Shown here piece by piece: positions 45,149 to 53,193 of a DNA stretch of 64,000 bases. Below the pieces are notes generated by a model that was not told the DNA's origin, searched no databases, and saw only the letters and a list, made by a program, of their open reading frames with translations. How positions within the stretch are numbered: position 1 is the first letter of the stretch; every line of letters begins with the position of its first letter. The translations under genes and the position numbers were made by a program. The stretch is taken from positions 62,001-126,000 of the forward strand of contig DASREL010000116.1 in NCBI GenBank assembly GCA_035652075.1. Reading direction: 5' to 3'. This stretch comes from Gp6-AA45 sp035652075. GTDB taxonomy: Bacteria > Acidobacteriota > Vicinamibacteria > Vicinamibacterales > CAVVIG01.

Positions 45149-46026
45149 TGCCTCGCCTCGGCGCGCACATGTCGGTCGCCGGCGGGCTGCCGCGCGCCGT
45201 CGAGCGCGCGGTCGTGCACCGGTGTGCGTCGCTCCAGATTTTCGCGAAGAACGCGAGCCAATGGAAAGGCCGGGCAATTCCGCCCGAAGAAATTCGCGAG
45301 TTCCGCGCACGCGTGCAGTCGTCGGGCATCTGGCCGGTCGTGTCGCACGCCAGCTACTTGATCAACCTCGCGTCGACGAACCGGTCGTTGCGCCGGCAGT
45401 CGATGGACGCGATGGGCGACGAGCTCGATCGTGCGGAAGCGCTCGGCCTGCTCGGCGTCGTCTTGCATCCCGGCTGTTACACGCTCGGCAACGAAGCCGA
45501 TGGACTTCAGCTGATCGCCGAAGGCCTGCTCGACCTTCTGCGCGACCGGCGTCGAGGCCGGACGATGATCCTGCTCGAGCAGACGGCCGGACAAGGGACG
45601 GCGCTCGGCGCGACGTTCGAGCAGCTCGCGTCGATCATCGCGAAGATGAACGATCACAAGCGGGTCGGCGTCTGCCTCGACACGTGTCATCTGCTCGCCG
45701 CCGGGTACGACCTGACGACGCCGGAGGGCTACGCATCGACGTTTGCGCAATTCGAGAGGCTGATCGGGCTCGATCGATTGAAAGCGTTTCACATGAACGA
45801 CTCGAAGCGGCCGCTCGGCAGCCGCGTCGATCGTCACGAACACATCGGCAAGGGCTTCGTCGGCCTCAACGCGTTCCGCCGCCTCGTCAACGATCCGCGA
45901 TTTCGCGATCTGCCGATGATGCTCGAAACGCCGAAGACGGAAGGCCGCTCGCCGTCCAACGTTCAGGTCGATCCGCTCGACCGGAAGAACCTCAACGCGC
46001 TTCGCCGGCTGATCACTGTTTCTTGA
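45148..46026 (+). CDS. nfo: Endonuclease IV (Nfo)
   Basis: 292 residues, the usual length. Zinc ligands are visible: His in VVSHASYLINLAS, His in VVLHPGCYTLG, Glu in ILLEQTAGQG, Asp and His in CLDTCHLLAAGYD, His in KAFHMNDSK, then DRHEHIGKG and LETPKTEG. It cleaves at abasic sites in base excision repair, which complements the UdgX gene in the window. The start overlaps the stop of the membrane hydrolase by one base; the 3' end overlaps the convergent PepSY gene by 14 bp. Confidence 0.96.
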   Translation: MPRLGAHMSVAGGLPRAVERAVVHRCASLQIFAKNASQWKGRAIPPEEIREFRARVQSSGIWPVVSHASYLINLASTNRSLRRQSMDAMGDELDRAEALGLLGVVLHPGCYTLGNEADGLQLIAEGLLDLLRDRRRGRTMILLEQTAGQGTALGATFEQLASIIAKMNDHKRVGVCLDTCHLLAAGYDLTTPEGYASTFAQFERLIGLDRLKAFHMNDSKRPLGSRVDRHEHIGKGFVGLNAFRRLVNDPRFRDLPMMLETPKTEGRSPSNVQVDPLDRKNLNALRRLITVS

Positions 46027-47065
46027 GCCACATCACGATGCCCGTAACCAGCTGTGCCACGACCGCGAGGCTCGCGAGTGACATCACGATCTTGCTCGGC
46101 ATGCCGAACACGTCGCCGGTGTGGATCGCGCGGTTCAATGTGATCAGGCGCGTGCCGCTCGGCGCTTCGCGCGATCCCTCGACAGCCAGGACGCCGCCGC
46201 CGTACTGATCGATCACGATGCGGCTGCGGCCGCCCGGCGTGCGGTCTTCGGGATAGCGCGCCGACACGTTGTAGGTGCCTGTCGGCGCAGGCACGTTGAT
46301 CGAGATCGGCGTCGCGTCCGGCAGGCTTGCGCGCGCGACCGCCAGCGCCTGATCGGGACCGATCGGCGACCCTGACGGCGTCACGTCAAACGTCCGCGGC
46401 GGCGCGTACATCATCCCCGGCCGCGAATGCGTCGCGGCGTAGATCAGCGGCTGAATGCGGTCATCGAATCCGATGACGATGCCGGTGATTGCGATCGCGA
46501 GGAGAAACACGAGCGAGAAGACGCCGACCGCGTTGTGCACGTCGAACCAGAACCGTCGTCCTGCGGCAGCGACGTCGATGGCGACGCGTTTCACCGGCCA
46601 CCACAAATACAGCCCGGTCACAATCAGGAGCAACAGCGACGCACCCGCCCACGTCATGATCGTCTTCCCGCTGTCCGAACGGTTCTGAATCAGCAGCCGG
46701 AGATGCAGCTGGTGGATGCGACTCAAGAAGTCAGGATTCGGATTGCGTTCGCCGAGAATCTCGCCGGTGTATTGATTGACGAACACGCCGCGACGACCGA
46801 GTAACACCTGCCACGACAAGTCCGGCGAGACGGACAACAGGAAGCCCGTCACGCGTTGTCCAGGGATCGCCTTCGCCGCCGCCGTGCCTAACTCCGCAAG
46901 CGACTTCGGCTCCCCGCTGGGCACGACGTACGACACATGTGCGTGCAGCATGTGATCGAGTTCCGGTTCGAACGCCATGATCGAACCGGTGATGCCGAAG
47001 ATGAGCAGGAAGAGGCCCGAAACGAGAGCCAGCGTCAGGTGAATGTTGAGGATGATTCGACGCAT
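46013..47065 (-). CDS. PepSY-associated TM protein
   Basis: 350 residues from ATG 47065 (MRRIILNIHLTLALVSGLFL). Four TM helices: 6-28, about 140-160, about 186-210 and near the C-terminus (IVMSLASLAVVAQLVTGIVMW). A conserved pattern LHLRLLIQNRSDSGKTIMTWAG, WWPVKR and FDVHNAVGVFSLVFLL marks the PepSY_TM family, some of which reduce ferric siderophores or bind haem through membrane His residues. No TonB receptor is adjacent. The spacer upstream holds a CACGGAG repeat. Confidence 0.85.
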   Translation of the reverse strand: MRRIILNIHLTLALVSGLFLLIFGITGSIMAFEPELDHMLHAHVSYVVPSGEPKSLAELGTAAAKAIPGQRVTGFLLSVSPDLSWQVLLGRRGVFVNQYTGEILGERNPNPDFLSRIHQLHLRLLIQNRSDSGKTIMTWAGASLLLLIVTGLYLWWPVKRVAIDVAAAGRRFWFDVHNAVGVFSLVFLLAIAITGIVIGFDDRIQPLIYAATHSRPGMMYAPPRTFDVTPSGSPIGPDQALAVARASLPDATPISINVPAPTGTYNVSARYPEDRTPGGRSRIVIDQYGGGVLAVEGSREAPSGTRLITLNRAIHTGDVFGMPSKIVMSLASLAVVAQLVTGIVMWLKKQ

Positions 47066-47088
47066 ATGCGGAGACGGAGATTTTCTAC

Positions 47089-47116
47089 CACGGAGGACAC
47101 CGGGAGACACCGAGGG
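47089..47116. repeat. CAC(C/G)GAG nonamer array
   Basis: Units CACGGAGGA, CACCGGGAGA and CACCGAGGG in the spacer just after the AMMECR1 stop codon. Related to 4375-4430. Confidence 0.7.
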
Positions 47117-47121
47117 TGAAA

Positions 47122-47667
47122 CTATTTTTTCTCGACCTCTCCGAAAACCTCCGCCTCGAACCGCCACAACTTCGCGCCGTTCCTCCATGCATCGCGCGGC
47201 AGACCGGCTTTCTGACACGTGTGATCGAGGAATGTCTCAGCGTTCCAGTTCCATTCCGTCGCCACCTGCGGCAGCAGCAATCCGCGGTTCCATCCCTGTT
47301 CGACAACCAGACCGTGACGACCGATCTCGATGTCGCCGGGACCGGCGATCGGCTCGAGCGGACCGAGCAGCGAGATCTCGAGGTCGATGTCGTCGAGTTC
47401 TGCCGCGGAGATCGGCGGGAACCGCGGATCCGTGGTGGCTGCGGCAACCGCGCAGCGTGCGACGACGCGGCCGATCGGTTCGGACGCCTGAATGTGGCCG
47501 ATGCAGCCGCGCAGATCGCCATGACGGTGAATCGTGACGAACGCTCCGCCAGGCCGCGCCAGCGCACCCTCGACGTTGTGCACGGCCGCCGGTGTCGATC
47601 GCACGTGCGCGGCAATCGCTTCGCGCGCGATCCGCAGAAGCTGCGCGCGATCGCCGGATGACGTCAT
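47122..47667 (-). CDS. AMMECR1 domain protein
   Basis: 181 residues. AMMECR1 signature: AFVTIHRHGDLRGCIGHIQ, RCAVAAATTDPRFPPIS, LEISLLGPLEPI, and GLLLPQVATEWNWN with LDHTCQKAGLP. The family is found in all domains of life and proposed to act with Memo and a radical SAM protein (AmmeMemoRadiSam), but its chemistry is unknown. It overlaps the Memo gene by ATGA. No radical SAM gene is in the window. Confidence 0.93.
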   Translation of the reverse strand: MTSSGDRAQLLRIAREAIAAHVRSTPAAVHNVEGALARPGGAFVTIHRHGDLRGCIGHIQASEPIGRVVARCAVAAATTDPRFPPISAAELDDIDLEISLLGPLEPIAGPGDIEIGRHGLVVEQGWNRGLLLPQVATEWNWNAETFLDHTCQKAGLPRDAWRNGAKLWRFEAEVFGEVEKK

Positions 47668-48488
47668 GATTGAAAGTTCCCCAGTGCCGCAGCCATGTAC
47701 CCGACGACGGCTGACTTGTCGCCAGACACGTCACCAGAATCGGCGTAGTGAAGGACGCGCGCGTCTCTTGCACCGAGCAGCTTCGCCGCACGCATGACGC
47801 TGACCGTCGGTCCGCCGCCGCAGGCGTGGTCCGGCTGCTGGTTCAGCGCGCGCTGCAGCCCGTCCGCATCGAACCGCTCGACGCAGTCGATGACGACGCG
47901 GTCGAGCGTCGCCGCGGTGTCGGCATCGTGGTAGTGCGAGAGGTCGGTGCTCGCGACGAGCAGCGCGTCTCGCGACGAGAGCACGTCACCCAGCGCGTCG
48001 CCCAGCGATCGCGCGGTCTCTGCAGTCTGATAACCCATCACGAGCGGCACGATCCTGGTCCGCGGGGCGAGATGCTTCACGAACGGCAGCTGCATCTCGA
48101 GCGAGTGCTCGCGCGCGTGCGCCGCCTCATGCTCGCGCACGATCGGCGTCGCGCGCATCAACTCCGCGGCGCAGACGTCGTCGATATCGACCACGCCGAA
48201 CGGCGTTTCGAATCCGCCCGTCGCTTGAATGGCCACACCGTTGAACCCGACGAAGTGCGACGGTCCCACGAGGACCGCGACCTCGAACGTACGCTCGCGC
48301 AGCAGCCGATAGGCGTGCGCCGCAATCGGACCGGAGTACATCAGCCCTGCATGCGGCGCGATCAACGCGACCAGGTCGCCGCGGACGTCGCGTGTCGCAG
48401 CGGCGAGATAGCGATCGACCTCCGCCGCGAGCTGACGCGGGTCGCCCGGATACCACGTCCCGGCCACGGCGGCGCGTCGCGTTGCCAT
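47664..48488 (-). CDS. Memo family protein (AmmeMemoRadiSam system protein B)
   Basis: 274 residues. RRAAVAGTWYPGDPRQLAAEV, IAPHAGLMYSGPIAAHAYRL and VLVGPSHFVGFNGVA are the Memo motifs, with His ligands of a non-haem iron/extradiol-dioxygenase-like fold and HSLEMQLPF and STDLSHYHD further on. It pairs with AMMECR1. The start is 24 bp from the divergent gatC start, and both share one promoter region. Confidence 0.94.
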   Translation of the reverse strand: MATRRAAVAGTWYPGDPRQLAAEVDRYLAAATRDVRGDLVALIAPHAGLMYSGPIAAHAYRLLRERTFEVAVLVGPSHFVGFNGVAIQATGGFETPFGVVDIDDVCAAELMRATPIVREHEAAHAREHSLEMQLPFVKHLAPRTRIVPLVMGYQTAETARSLGDALGDVLSSRDALLVASTDLSHYHDADTAATLDRVVIDCVERFDADGLQRALNQQPDHACGGGPTVSVMRAAKLLGARDARVLHYADSGDVSGDKSAVVGYMAAALGNFQS

Positions 48489-48497
48489 CGTCTTCAC

Positions 48498-48507
48498 ATT
48501 GTAGAAT
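48498..48507. promoter_or_regulatory. Symmetric shared -10 of memo and gatC
   Basis: ATTGTAGAAT reads TAGAAT on the plus strand (48502-48507), 5 nt before the gatC ATG, and TACAAT on the minus strand (48498-48503), 9 nt before the memo ATG. The two hexamers share the central TA. There is no room for a Shine-Dalgarno in front of gatC. Confidence 0.6.
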
Positions 48508-48512
48508 CGGCC

Positions 48513-48812
48513 ATGGCCGATCCAGCTGCGCAGTTCGACGTGTCCGCCGTCGCTGCGCTGGCGAACCTCGACGTGACCGCCGACGAGCTGCGCCTGTTCG
48601 CGCAGCAGCTCGGCGATGTGCTGGCCTACGCGCAAGAACTGCAGCAGATCGACACGACCGGTGTCCCGCCCACGGCGAGCATCGGCACGCGTCACGGCGT
48701 CGACCGCCCGGACGTCACGCAGCCGTCGCTCGATCGCGACGGCGCGCTCGCCGCGGCGCCCGACGCGAACGTGGACGAGGGCTTCTTCAAGGTGCCGCGG
48801 GTCATCGGATGA
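48513..48812 (+). CDS. gatC: Asp/Glu-tRNA amidotransferase subunit C
   Basis: 99 residues. VSAVAALANLDVTADELRLFA, then GDVLAYAQELQQIDT, and the tail TGVPPTAS..RPDVTQPSLDRDGALAAAPD with FFKVPRVIG match GatC throughout. It stabilises GatA in the GatCAB complex, which converts Glu-tRNA(Gln) and Asp-tRNA(Asn). ATGA overlap with gatA. gatB is not in the window. Confidence 0.95.
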   Translation: MADPAAQFDVSAVAALANLDVTADELRLFAQQLGDVLAYAQELQQIDTTGVPPTASIGTRHGVDRPDVTQPSLDRDGALAAAPDANVDEGFFKVPRVIG

Positions 48813-50239
48813 CGCGTTCCGCGACTGACGCCTGCCGAGACGCGCTCGCGCGCGCCGCATCGGTCAACCCGTCCCTCAACGCGTTCAACACGATTGCGAC
48901 CGAGCGTGCCTTCGAACGCGCCGCCGCCATCGACGCGGATCCGGATCGGTGGCAGAACGCGCCGCTCGCCGGCATCCCGATCGCCGTCAAAGACAACATC
49001 TGCACGCGCGGCTTGCGAACGACCGCCTCGTCGCGGATGCTGCACCACTACGTCCCGCCGTATGACGCGACGGTCATCACGCGGCTCGAGGCCGCCGGCG
49101 CGGTGATCGTCGCAAAGACGAACTGCGACGAGTTCGCGATGGGATCGTCGAACGAGAACTCGGCATTCGGCCCGGTTCGCAATCCGTGGGACGTGACGCG
49201 TGTCCCCGGCGGGACGAGCGGGGGATCCGCGGCGGCGGTGGCGGCGAACGTCGTGCCGATCGCCCTGGGATCCGACACCGGCGGATCGATCCGCCAGCCG
49301 TCGGCGCTCTGCGGTGTCGTCGGACTCAAGCCGACGTACGGCCGCGTCTCGAGATACGGCCTCATCGCTCATGCTTCGTCGCTCGATCAGATCGGTCCGA
49401 TTGCGAAACGGGTGCGCGATGTTGCGGTGACGATGAACGTGATCGCGGGGAGCGACGCGGCTGATGCGACGAGTGCGCCCGACGCGGTTCCGGATTTCGC
49501 GACGGCGCTGACGGGCGACATCACCGGCGCCCGCATCGGTGTCCCGCGACGCCTCCTGGAACACGGCGTCGACGCCGAGGTATCGCGCGCCTTTTTCACC
49601 GCGCTCGACATGCTCCGCGCGCGCGGTGCCGCGCTCGTCGACATCGAGCTGCCCCACGCGAAATACGCGATTGCGACGTACTATCTCGTCTCGACCGCCG
49701 AGGCGAGCGCGAACCTGGCCCGCTACGACGGCGTTCGATACGGATACCGGGCCTCGGGATTCGAGGTTCGGGATTCGCTGCAGACGATGTACGCGAAAAC
49801 GCGGGCCGAGGCATTTGGTCCGGAAGTCAAGCGCCGCATCATGCTCGGCACGTACGTCTTGAGCGCCGGTTACTACGACGCGTACTACTTGAAAGCGCAA
49901 CAGATGCGCACGCTGATTCTCCGCGACTACGTGGAGGCGTTCGAGGGCGCCGCCGCAGTCGACGCCGTCGCGATGCCGACGAGTCCGATCCCGGCATTCC
50001 GGATCGGCGAGCGCGCCGACGATCCGTTGCAGATGTACCTGGCTGATGTCTTCACGGTCAGCGCGAACCTGGCCGGATTACCGGCTGTCAGCGTCCCGTG
50101 TGGCTTCACGTCGGCGACCCTGCCCGTGGGATTGCAATTGACCGGGCGCCGCTTCGACGAAGCCACGCTGCTGCGCATCGCCGAGGCCTACGAACGCGAC
50201 ACGTCATGGTGGACACACCAACCCCCGACGAGCGCGTAA
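48809..50239 (+). CDS. gatA: Asp/Glu-tRNA amidotransferase subunit A
   Basis: 476 residues. The amidase triad is present: Lys in IAVKDNICT, cis-Ser and nucleophile Ser in PGGTSGGSAAAVA and LGSDTGGSIRQPSA. The C-terminal half has GPEVKRRIMLGTYVLSAGYYDAYYLKAQ, diagnostic for GatA. It releases ammonia from glutamine for GatB. A short segment (SGFEVRDS, about 316-323) is encoded by heptamers and replaces part of a variable loop. Its 3' end overlaps the metallopeptidase gene by 34 bp. Confidence 0.95.
   Translation: MTRSATDACRDALARAASVNPSLNAFNTIATERAFERAAAIDADPDRWQNAPLAGIPIAVKDNICTRGLRTTASSRMLHHYVPPYDATVITRLEAAGAVIVAKTNCDEFAMGSSNENSAFGPVRNPWDVTRVPGGTSGGSAAAVAANVVPIALGSDTGGSIRQPSALCGVVGLKPTYGRVSRYGLIAHASSLDQIGPIAKRVRDVAVTMNVIAGSDAADATSAPDAVPDFATALTGDITGARIGVPRRLLEHGVDAEVSRAFFTALDMLRARGAALVDIELPHAKYAIATYYLVSTAEASANLARYDGVRYGYRASGFEVRDSLQTMYAKTRAEAFGPEVKRRIMLGTYVLSAGYYDAYYLKAQQMRTLILRDYVEAFEGAAAVDAVAMPTSPIPAFRIGERADDPLQMYLADVFTVSANLAGLPAVSVPCGFTSATLPVGLQLTGRRFDEATLLRIAEAYERDTSWWTHQPPTSA
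49754..49780. repeat. Short heptamer array in gatA
   Basis: TCGGGAT, TCGAGGT and TCGGGAT, then TCGCTG. In frame inside a variable loop. Short, so chance is possible. Confidence 0.45.
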
Positions 50240-51252
50240 CCGCGCCGGCCTGGGCGTCGTTCAGCGACGAGCAGCTGCTCGCGGTCCGCATGTGCGATCT
50301 CGGCGTCGCGATCGAGGGGACCGATCTGGAACAGCGCATCGCCGAGATCAACGCGGAGCTCGACGTCCGCGGTCTCGCCTTCCGCCCCCACTACTGGCTG
50401 TCGGACGAGTGGTTCACGCCGGACGGCGTTCCCGGCGTCGCGATTCCGTTCTACCTGGCGCACCCGCGGCTCGCGAAGCTCGAGCTCGCGCAGATGCTCG
50501 AAGTGGAAGGGGGCGACCGCGACGCGTGCCTGCGCATTCTGCGGCACGAGGTCGGTCACGCCATCGACAACGCGTACCGTCTGCGTCGCCGGCCGACACG
50601 CCGGCGCTTGTTCGGCAACCCGGCGACGGAATATCCCGAGTACTACACGCCGAAGCCATACTCGAAGAGCTTCGTGCATCACCTCGATCACTGGTACGCG
50701 CAGAGTCATCCCGACGAGGATTTCGCCGAAACGTTTGCGGTCTGGCTCGACCCCGCCTCGATGTGGTCGACGCGCTACGCCGGGTGGCCGGCGCAGCGGA
50801 AGCTGGAATACATGGACCGGCTGATGCGGATGCTCGCCCAATCAAAGCCCTTGGTGAAATCGAAACGACAGGTCGATCCGCTCTCGAAGCTGAAGAAGAC
50901 GCTCGGCGAGCATTACAAGAAAAAGCGCGAGCACTACGGCCTGGACCATCCTGATTTCTACGACGCCGACCTGCTGAATCTCTTTTCGAACGCGCCCGAG
51001 TACGCGAAGAACATGTCAGCGGCCAAATTCGTCCGTCGCATTCGCAAAGACGTGCGCGGCCGCGTCGCCAGCTTCACCGACAGCTACCAATACACGATCG
51101 AACAGCTGCTCGAGAAAATCATCGAGCGGTGCCGTGAGCTGAATCTTCGGCTGACCGAGTCCGAGGAAGAATCGAGGATCGACTTCATGGTGTTCCTGAC
51201 GGTGCAAACGATGAACTACCTGCATAGCGGACGTCATCGAGTCGCGTTGTGA
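50206..51252 (+). CDS. Putative zinc-binding metallopeptidase (Peptidase_Mx-like)
   Basis: 348 residues from ATG 50206 (GTG 50209 also possible). The zinc motif is ILRHEVGHAIDNAYRLR (HEXXH), with the third ligand probably Glu in DEDFAETFAVWLDP, the Peptidase_Mx pattern. A segment KLKKTLGEHYKKKREHYG and a C-terminal helical region follow. The protein lacks a signal peptide, so it is cytoplasmic. It is followed 7 nt later by an ATP-grasp ligase, and I recall this pairing in other genomes; the substrate of either is unknown. Confidence 0.75.
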   Translation: MVDTPTPDERVTAPAWASFSDEQLLAVRMCDLGVAIEGTDLEQRIAEINAELDVRGLAFRPHYWLSDEWFTPDGVPGVAIPFYLAHPRLAKLELAQMLEVEGGDRDACLRILRHEVGHAIDNAYRLRRRPTRRRLFGNPATEYPEYYTPKPYSKSFVHHLDHWYAQSHPDEDFAETFAVWLDPASMWSTRYAGWPAQRKLEYMDRLMRMLAQSKPLVKSKRQVDPLSKLKKTLGEHYKKKREHYGLDHPDFYDADLLNLFSNAPEYAKNMSAAKFVRRIRKDVRGRVASFTDSYQYTIEQLLEKIIERCRELNLRLTESEEESRIDFMVFLTVQTMNYLHSGRHRVAL

Positions 51253-51259
51253 GGACATT

Positions 51260-52285
51260 GTGACGAAACTCCGCATCGTCGCGCTCGTGCACCGGCACCT
51301 GATCCCGCCGGACAAGATCGAAGAAGGGACCGACATCACGTCGGCGCCGTGGCGGACCGAGTACGACGTCATCTCGACGCTGACCGCCATGGGGCACGAG
51401 GTGCGCGCGCTCGGCGTCCACGACGACCTCGGCGAAATTCGGCGGCTGCACGACGAATGGAAACCGCACATCGCGTTCAACCTGCTCGAGGGGTTCGACG
51501 ACATCACGATCTTCGATCAGAACGTCGTCTCGCACCTCGAGCTGCTGAAGCTGGCGTACACCGGCTGCAACCCGCGCGGACTGCTGCTCGCGCGCGACAA
51601 GTCGCTGTCGAAGAAGCTGCTCGCTTATCACCGCGTCAACGTGCCGGACTTCGAAGTGTTCCGCATCGGCCGGCCCGTTCGCCGTTCCAAGCGGCTGCCC
51701 TTTCCGTTGATCGTGAAGTCGCTGACGCAGGAGGCGTCGATCGGCATCTCGCAGGCGTCGGTTGTCGACACGGACGACAAACTGAAAGAGCGCGTGACGT
51801 TCATCCACGAGAGCATCGGGACTGCGGCGATCGTCGAGCAATACATCGAAGGCCGTGAAATCTACGTCGGGATCATCGGCAATTCGCAACTGCAGGCGCT
51901 GCCGGTGTGGGAGCTGCACTTCACGAGCATGCCGGAGGGCGTGCGCCGCATCGCGACCGACCGCGTGAAGTGGAGCGTCAAGTATCAGAAGAAGTACGGC
52001 ATCGACAGCGGACCGGCGAAAGACCTCTCCGAGGAGAAGGCGGACGAACTGCAGCACGTCTGCAAGCGCGCGTATCGCGCGCTCGAACTCTCCGGCTACG
52101 CGCGCATCGATTTGCGACTGGATGAAGCGGGAACCGCGTGGGTGCTCGAAGCGAACCCGAATCCGCAGATTGCAAAGGGCGAAGACTTCGCGGCGTCAGC
52201 CGAGCGCGTCGGCTTGAACTACGAAGCGGTGTTGCAGCGGATCCTCAACCTCGGACTGCGGTGGCAACCCGAGAGTTTCGCGTAA
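51260..52285 (+). CDS. ATP-grasp ligase, D-Ala-D-Ala ligase-like
   Basis: 341 residues from GTG 51260, with GAGGAC just upstream. ATP-grasp features: a pre-domain with KPHIAFNLLEGFDDI and KLAYTGCNPRGLLLARDKSLSKKLL, Lys in FPLIVKSLTQEASIGISQAS, Glu in VEQYIEGREIYVGIIG, and the metal-binding end RIDLRLDEAGTAWVLEANPNP. It should join a carboxylate to an amine at ATP cost. It is more divergent than Ddl and is coupled to a metallopeptidase rather than to mur genes, so a peptide or peptide-like product is likely. The 3' end overlaps a convergent small gene by 41 bp. Confidence 0.82.
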   Translation: MTKLRIVALVHRHLIPPDKIEEGTDITSAPWRTEYDVISTLTAMGHEVRALGVHDDLGEIRRLHDEWKPHIAFNLLEGFDDITIFDQNVVSHLELLKLAYTGCNPRGLLLARDKSLSKKLLAYHRVNVPDFEVFRIGRPVRRSKRLPFPLIVKSLTQEASIGISQASVVDTDDKLKERVTFIHESIGTAAIVEQYIEGREIYVGIIGNSQLQALPVWELHFTSMPEGVRRIATDRVKWSVKYQKKYGIDSGPAKDLSEEKADELQHVCKRAYRALELSGYARIDLRLDEAGTAWVLEANPNPQIAKGEDFAASAERVGLNYEAVLQRILNLGLRWQPESFA

Positions 52286-52505
52286 CGGCCCACACGATAA
52301 AGGCGATCAACAGGAACGGGGAGAGCGGCACCAGCACTGCCATCGCGAAGCCGAGCGCCAGCGCGGCGAACACGACGAACATCACGATCAGGACGATGGG
52401 CAGCATGATCAGGCCGAAGATGGCCCTGAACAGCAGTTTCAACAGCAGAAACGGCAGCAGGAAGATTCCGAGAAACGGCATCATCAGCAGGCACCACATA
52501 CCCAC
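52245..52505 (-). CDS. Small hydrophobic membrane protein, unknown
   Basis: 86 residues, almost entirely two or three long hydrophobic helices (FLGIFLLPFLLLKLLF, GLIMLPIVLIVMFVVFAALAL, LSPFLLIAFIVWAV) and a short basic tail. Start GTG at 52505 or ATG at 52499. No Shine-Dalgarno. I do not recognise the family. It may be in the same unit as the 86-aa protein and rpoZ upstream, with a heptamer array between. Confidence 0.5.
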   Translation of the reverse strand: MGMWCLLMMPFLGIFLLPFLLLKLLFRAIFGLIMLPIVLIVMFVVFAALALGFAMAVLVPLSPFLLIAFIVWAVTRNSRVATAVRG

Positions 52506-52512
52506 TGAGACG

Positions 52513-52547
52513 AGAGTTCAGATTTCAGAGTTCAGATGGCAGATTTG
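52513..52547. repeat. Heptamer array AGAGTTC/AGATTTC x5
   Basis: Units AGAGTTC, AGATTTC, AGAGTTC, AGATGGC and AGATTTG. The stop codon of the 86-aa single-TM protein gene (52532) lies inside it. Confidence 0.85.
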
Positions 52548-52792
52548 AGTGTGGCGCCTTTGAGCTGGTCGATCGGCCCGCGCGGATCGCTCGGCTGTAA
52601 GTAGTTGATCGCGTGGTGGTTGACCGCTTCGTCGAGGTTCTTGACGACCGGTGCGTTTCCGGACGTTCGCTTCGTCTTCGTGAACCCGACGACGACGCAG
52701 AACCCGATGAACAGCACGAGGATGAACACGCTGCTCGACAGAAATCCCTGGACGAAGCCGATGACGATCGGCTGAATGTCGGTGAGGCTCAT
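52532..52792 (-). CDS. Single-TM small protein, unknown
   Basis: 86 residues. One TM helix (IVIGFVQGFLSSSVFILVLFIG, about 9-36) and a hydrophilic tail. The ATG overlaps the rpoZ stop by ATGA. The last residues and the stop come from a heptamer array, so the ancestral C-terminus may have differed. No family recognised. Confidence 0.55.
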   Translation of the reverse strand: MSLTDIQPIVIGFVQGFLSSSVFILVLFIGFCVVVGFTKTKRTSGNAPVVKNLDEAVNHHAINYLQPSDPRGPIDQLKGATLKSAI

Positions 52793-53079
52793 TCTTCGCT
52801 CGGTTCTGCCGGTTTCGGCTGCGGGACGTCGTACATGACCATGCCGCGACGGACTTCTTCCATCGCCAGCCGTTCGGGTTTCTTTGGCAAATGATCGTCG
52901 GTAATCCGCAGCCGCGCGCCGCGCCGCAACTGCTTCGCGCGCAAGGCGGCCACGTCGACGAACAAGAATCGGCTTTCGATCGGGGGCACCGGCTCGGTCG
53001 GGATCACCGGCTGCGGCTCCGACGCGTCTGGCGTGGTCGATTGTTCAGGCGTGTGAACCGTCTCGTCCATGTCAGTCAT
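52789..53079 (-). CDS. rpoZ: RNA polymerase omega subunit-like protein
   Basis: 96 residues. IESRFLFVDVAALRAKQLRRGAR and KPERLAMEEVRRGMVMYD match omega subunits of the divergent short type found in Acidobacteria (a variant of the usual R-A-x-Q-L-x-x-G core). The first 35 residues are Pro/Glu-rich and disordered. ATG 53079 is used; GTG 53091 or ATG 53070 are possible. Omega helps assemble RNA polymerase and in some lineages binds (p)ppGpp. Confidence 0.75.
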   Translation of the reverse strand: MTDMDETVHTPEQSTTPDASEPQPVIPTEPVPPIESRFLFVDVAALRAKQLRRGARLRITDDHLPKKPERLAMEEVRRGMVMYDVPQPKPAEPSEE

Positions 53080-53094
53080 AAAACATAGCACGTG

Positions 53095-53191
53095 GGCAGG
53101 AACGGCTGGAAGGGCTGGAGCCTGCTTCTTCTCCTGCGCTTCGTGCCCTTCCCGCCCTCCTGCCCTTCCTGCCGTTCCTGCCCTTCCTGCC
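53095..53191. repeat. GGCAGGAAS nonamer array downstream of groEL
   Basis: Plus-strand units GGCAGGAAC, GGCTGGAAG, GGCTGGAGC (53095-53121), a loop, then six inverse units (revcomp GGCAGGAAG, GGCAGGAAC and variants; about 53138-53191) reaching to within 3 bp of the groEL stop. A strong candidate terminator. Same unit as 55193-55296. Confidence 0.88.
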
Positions 53192-53193
53192 CG

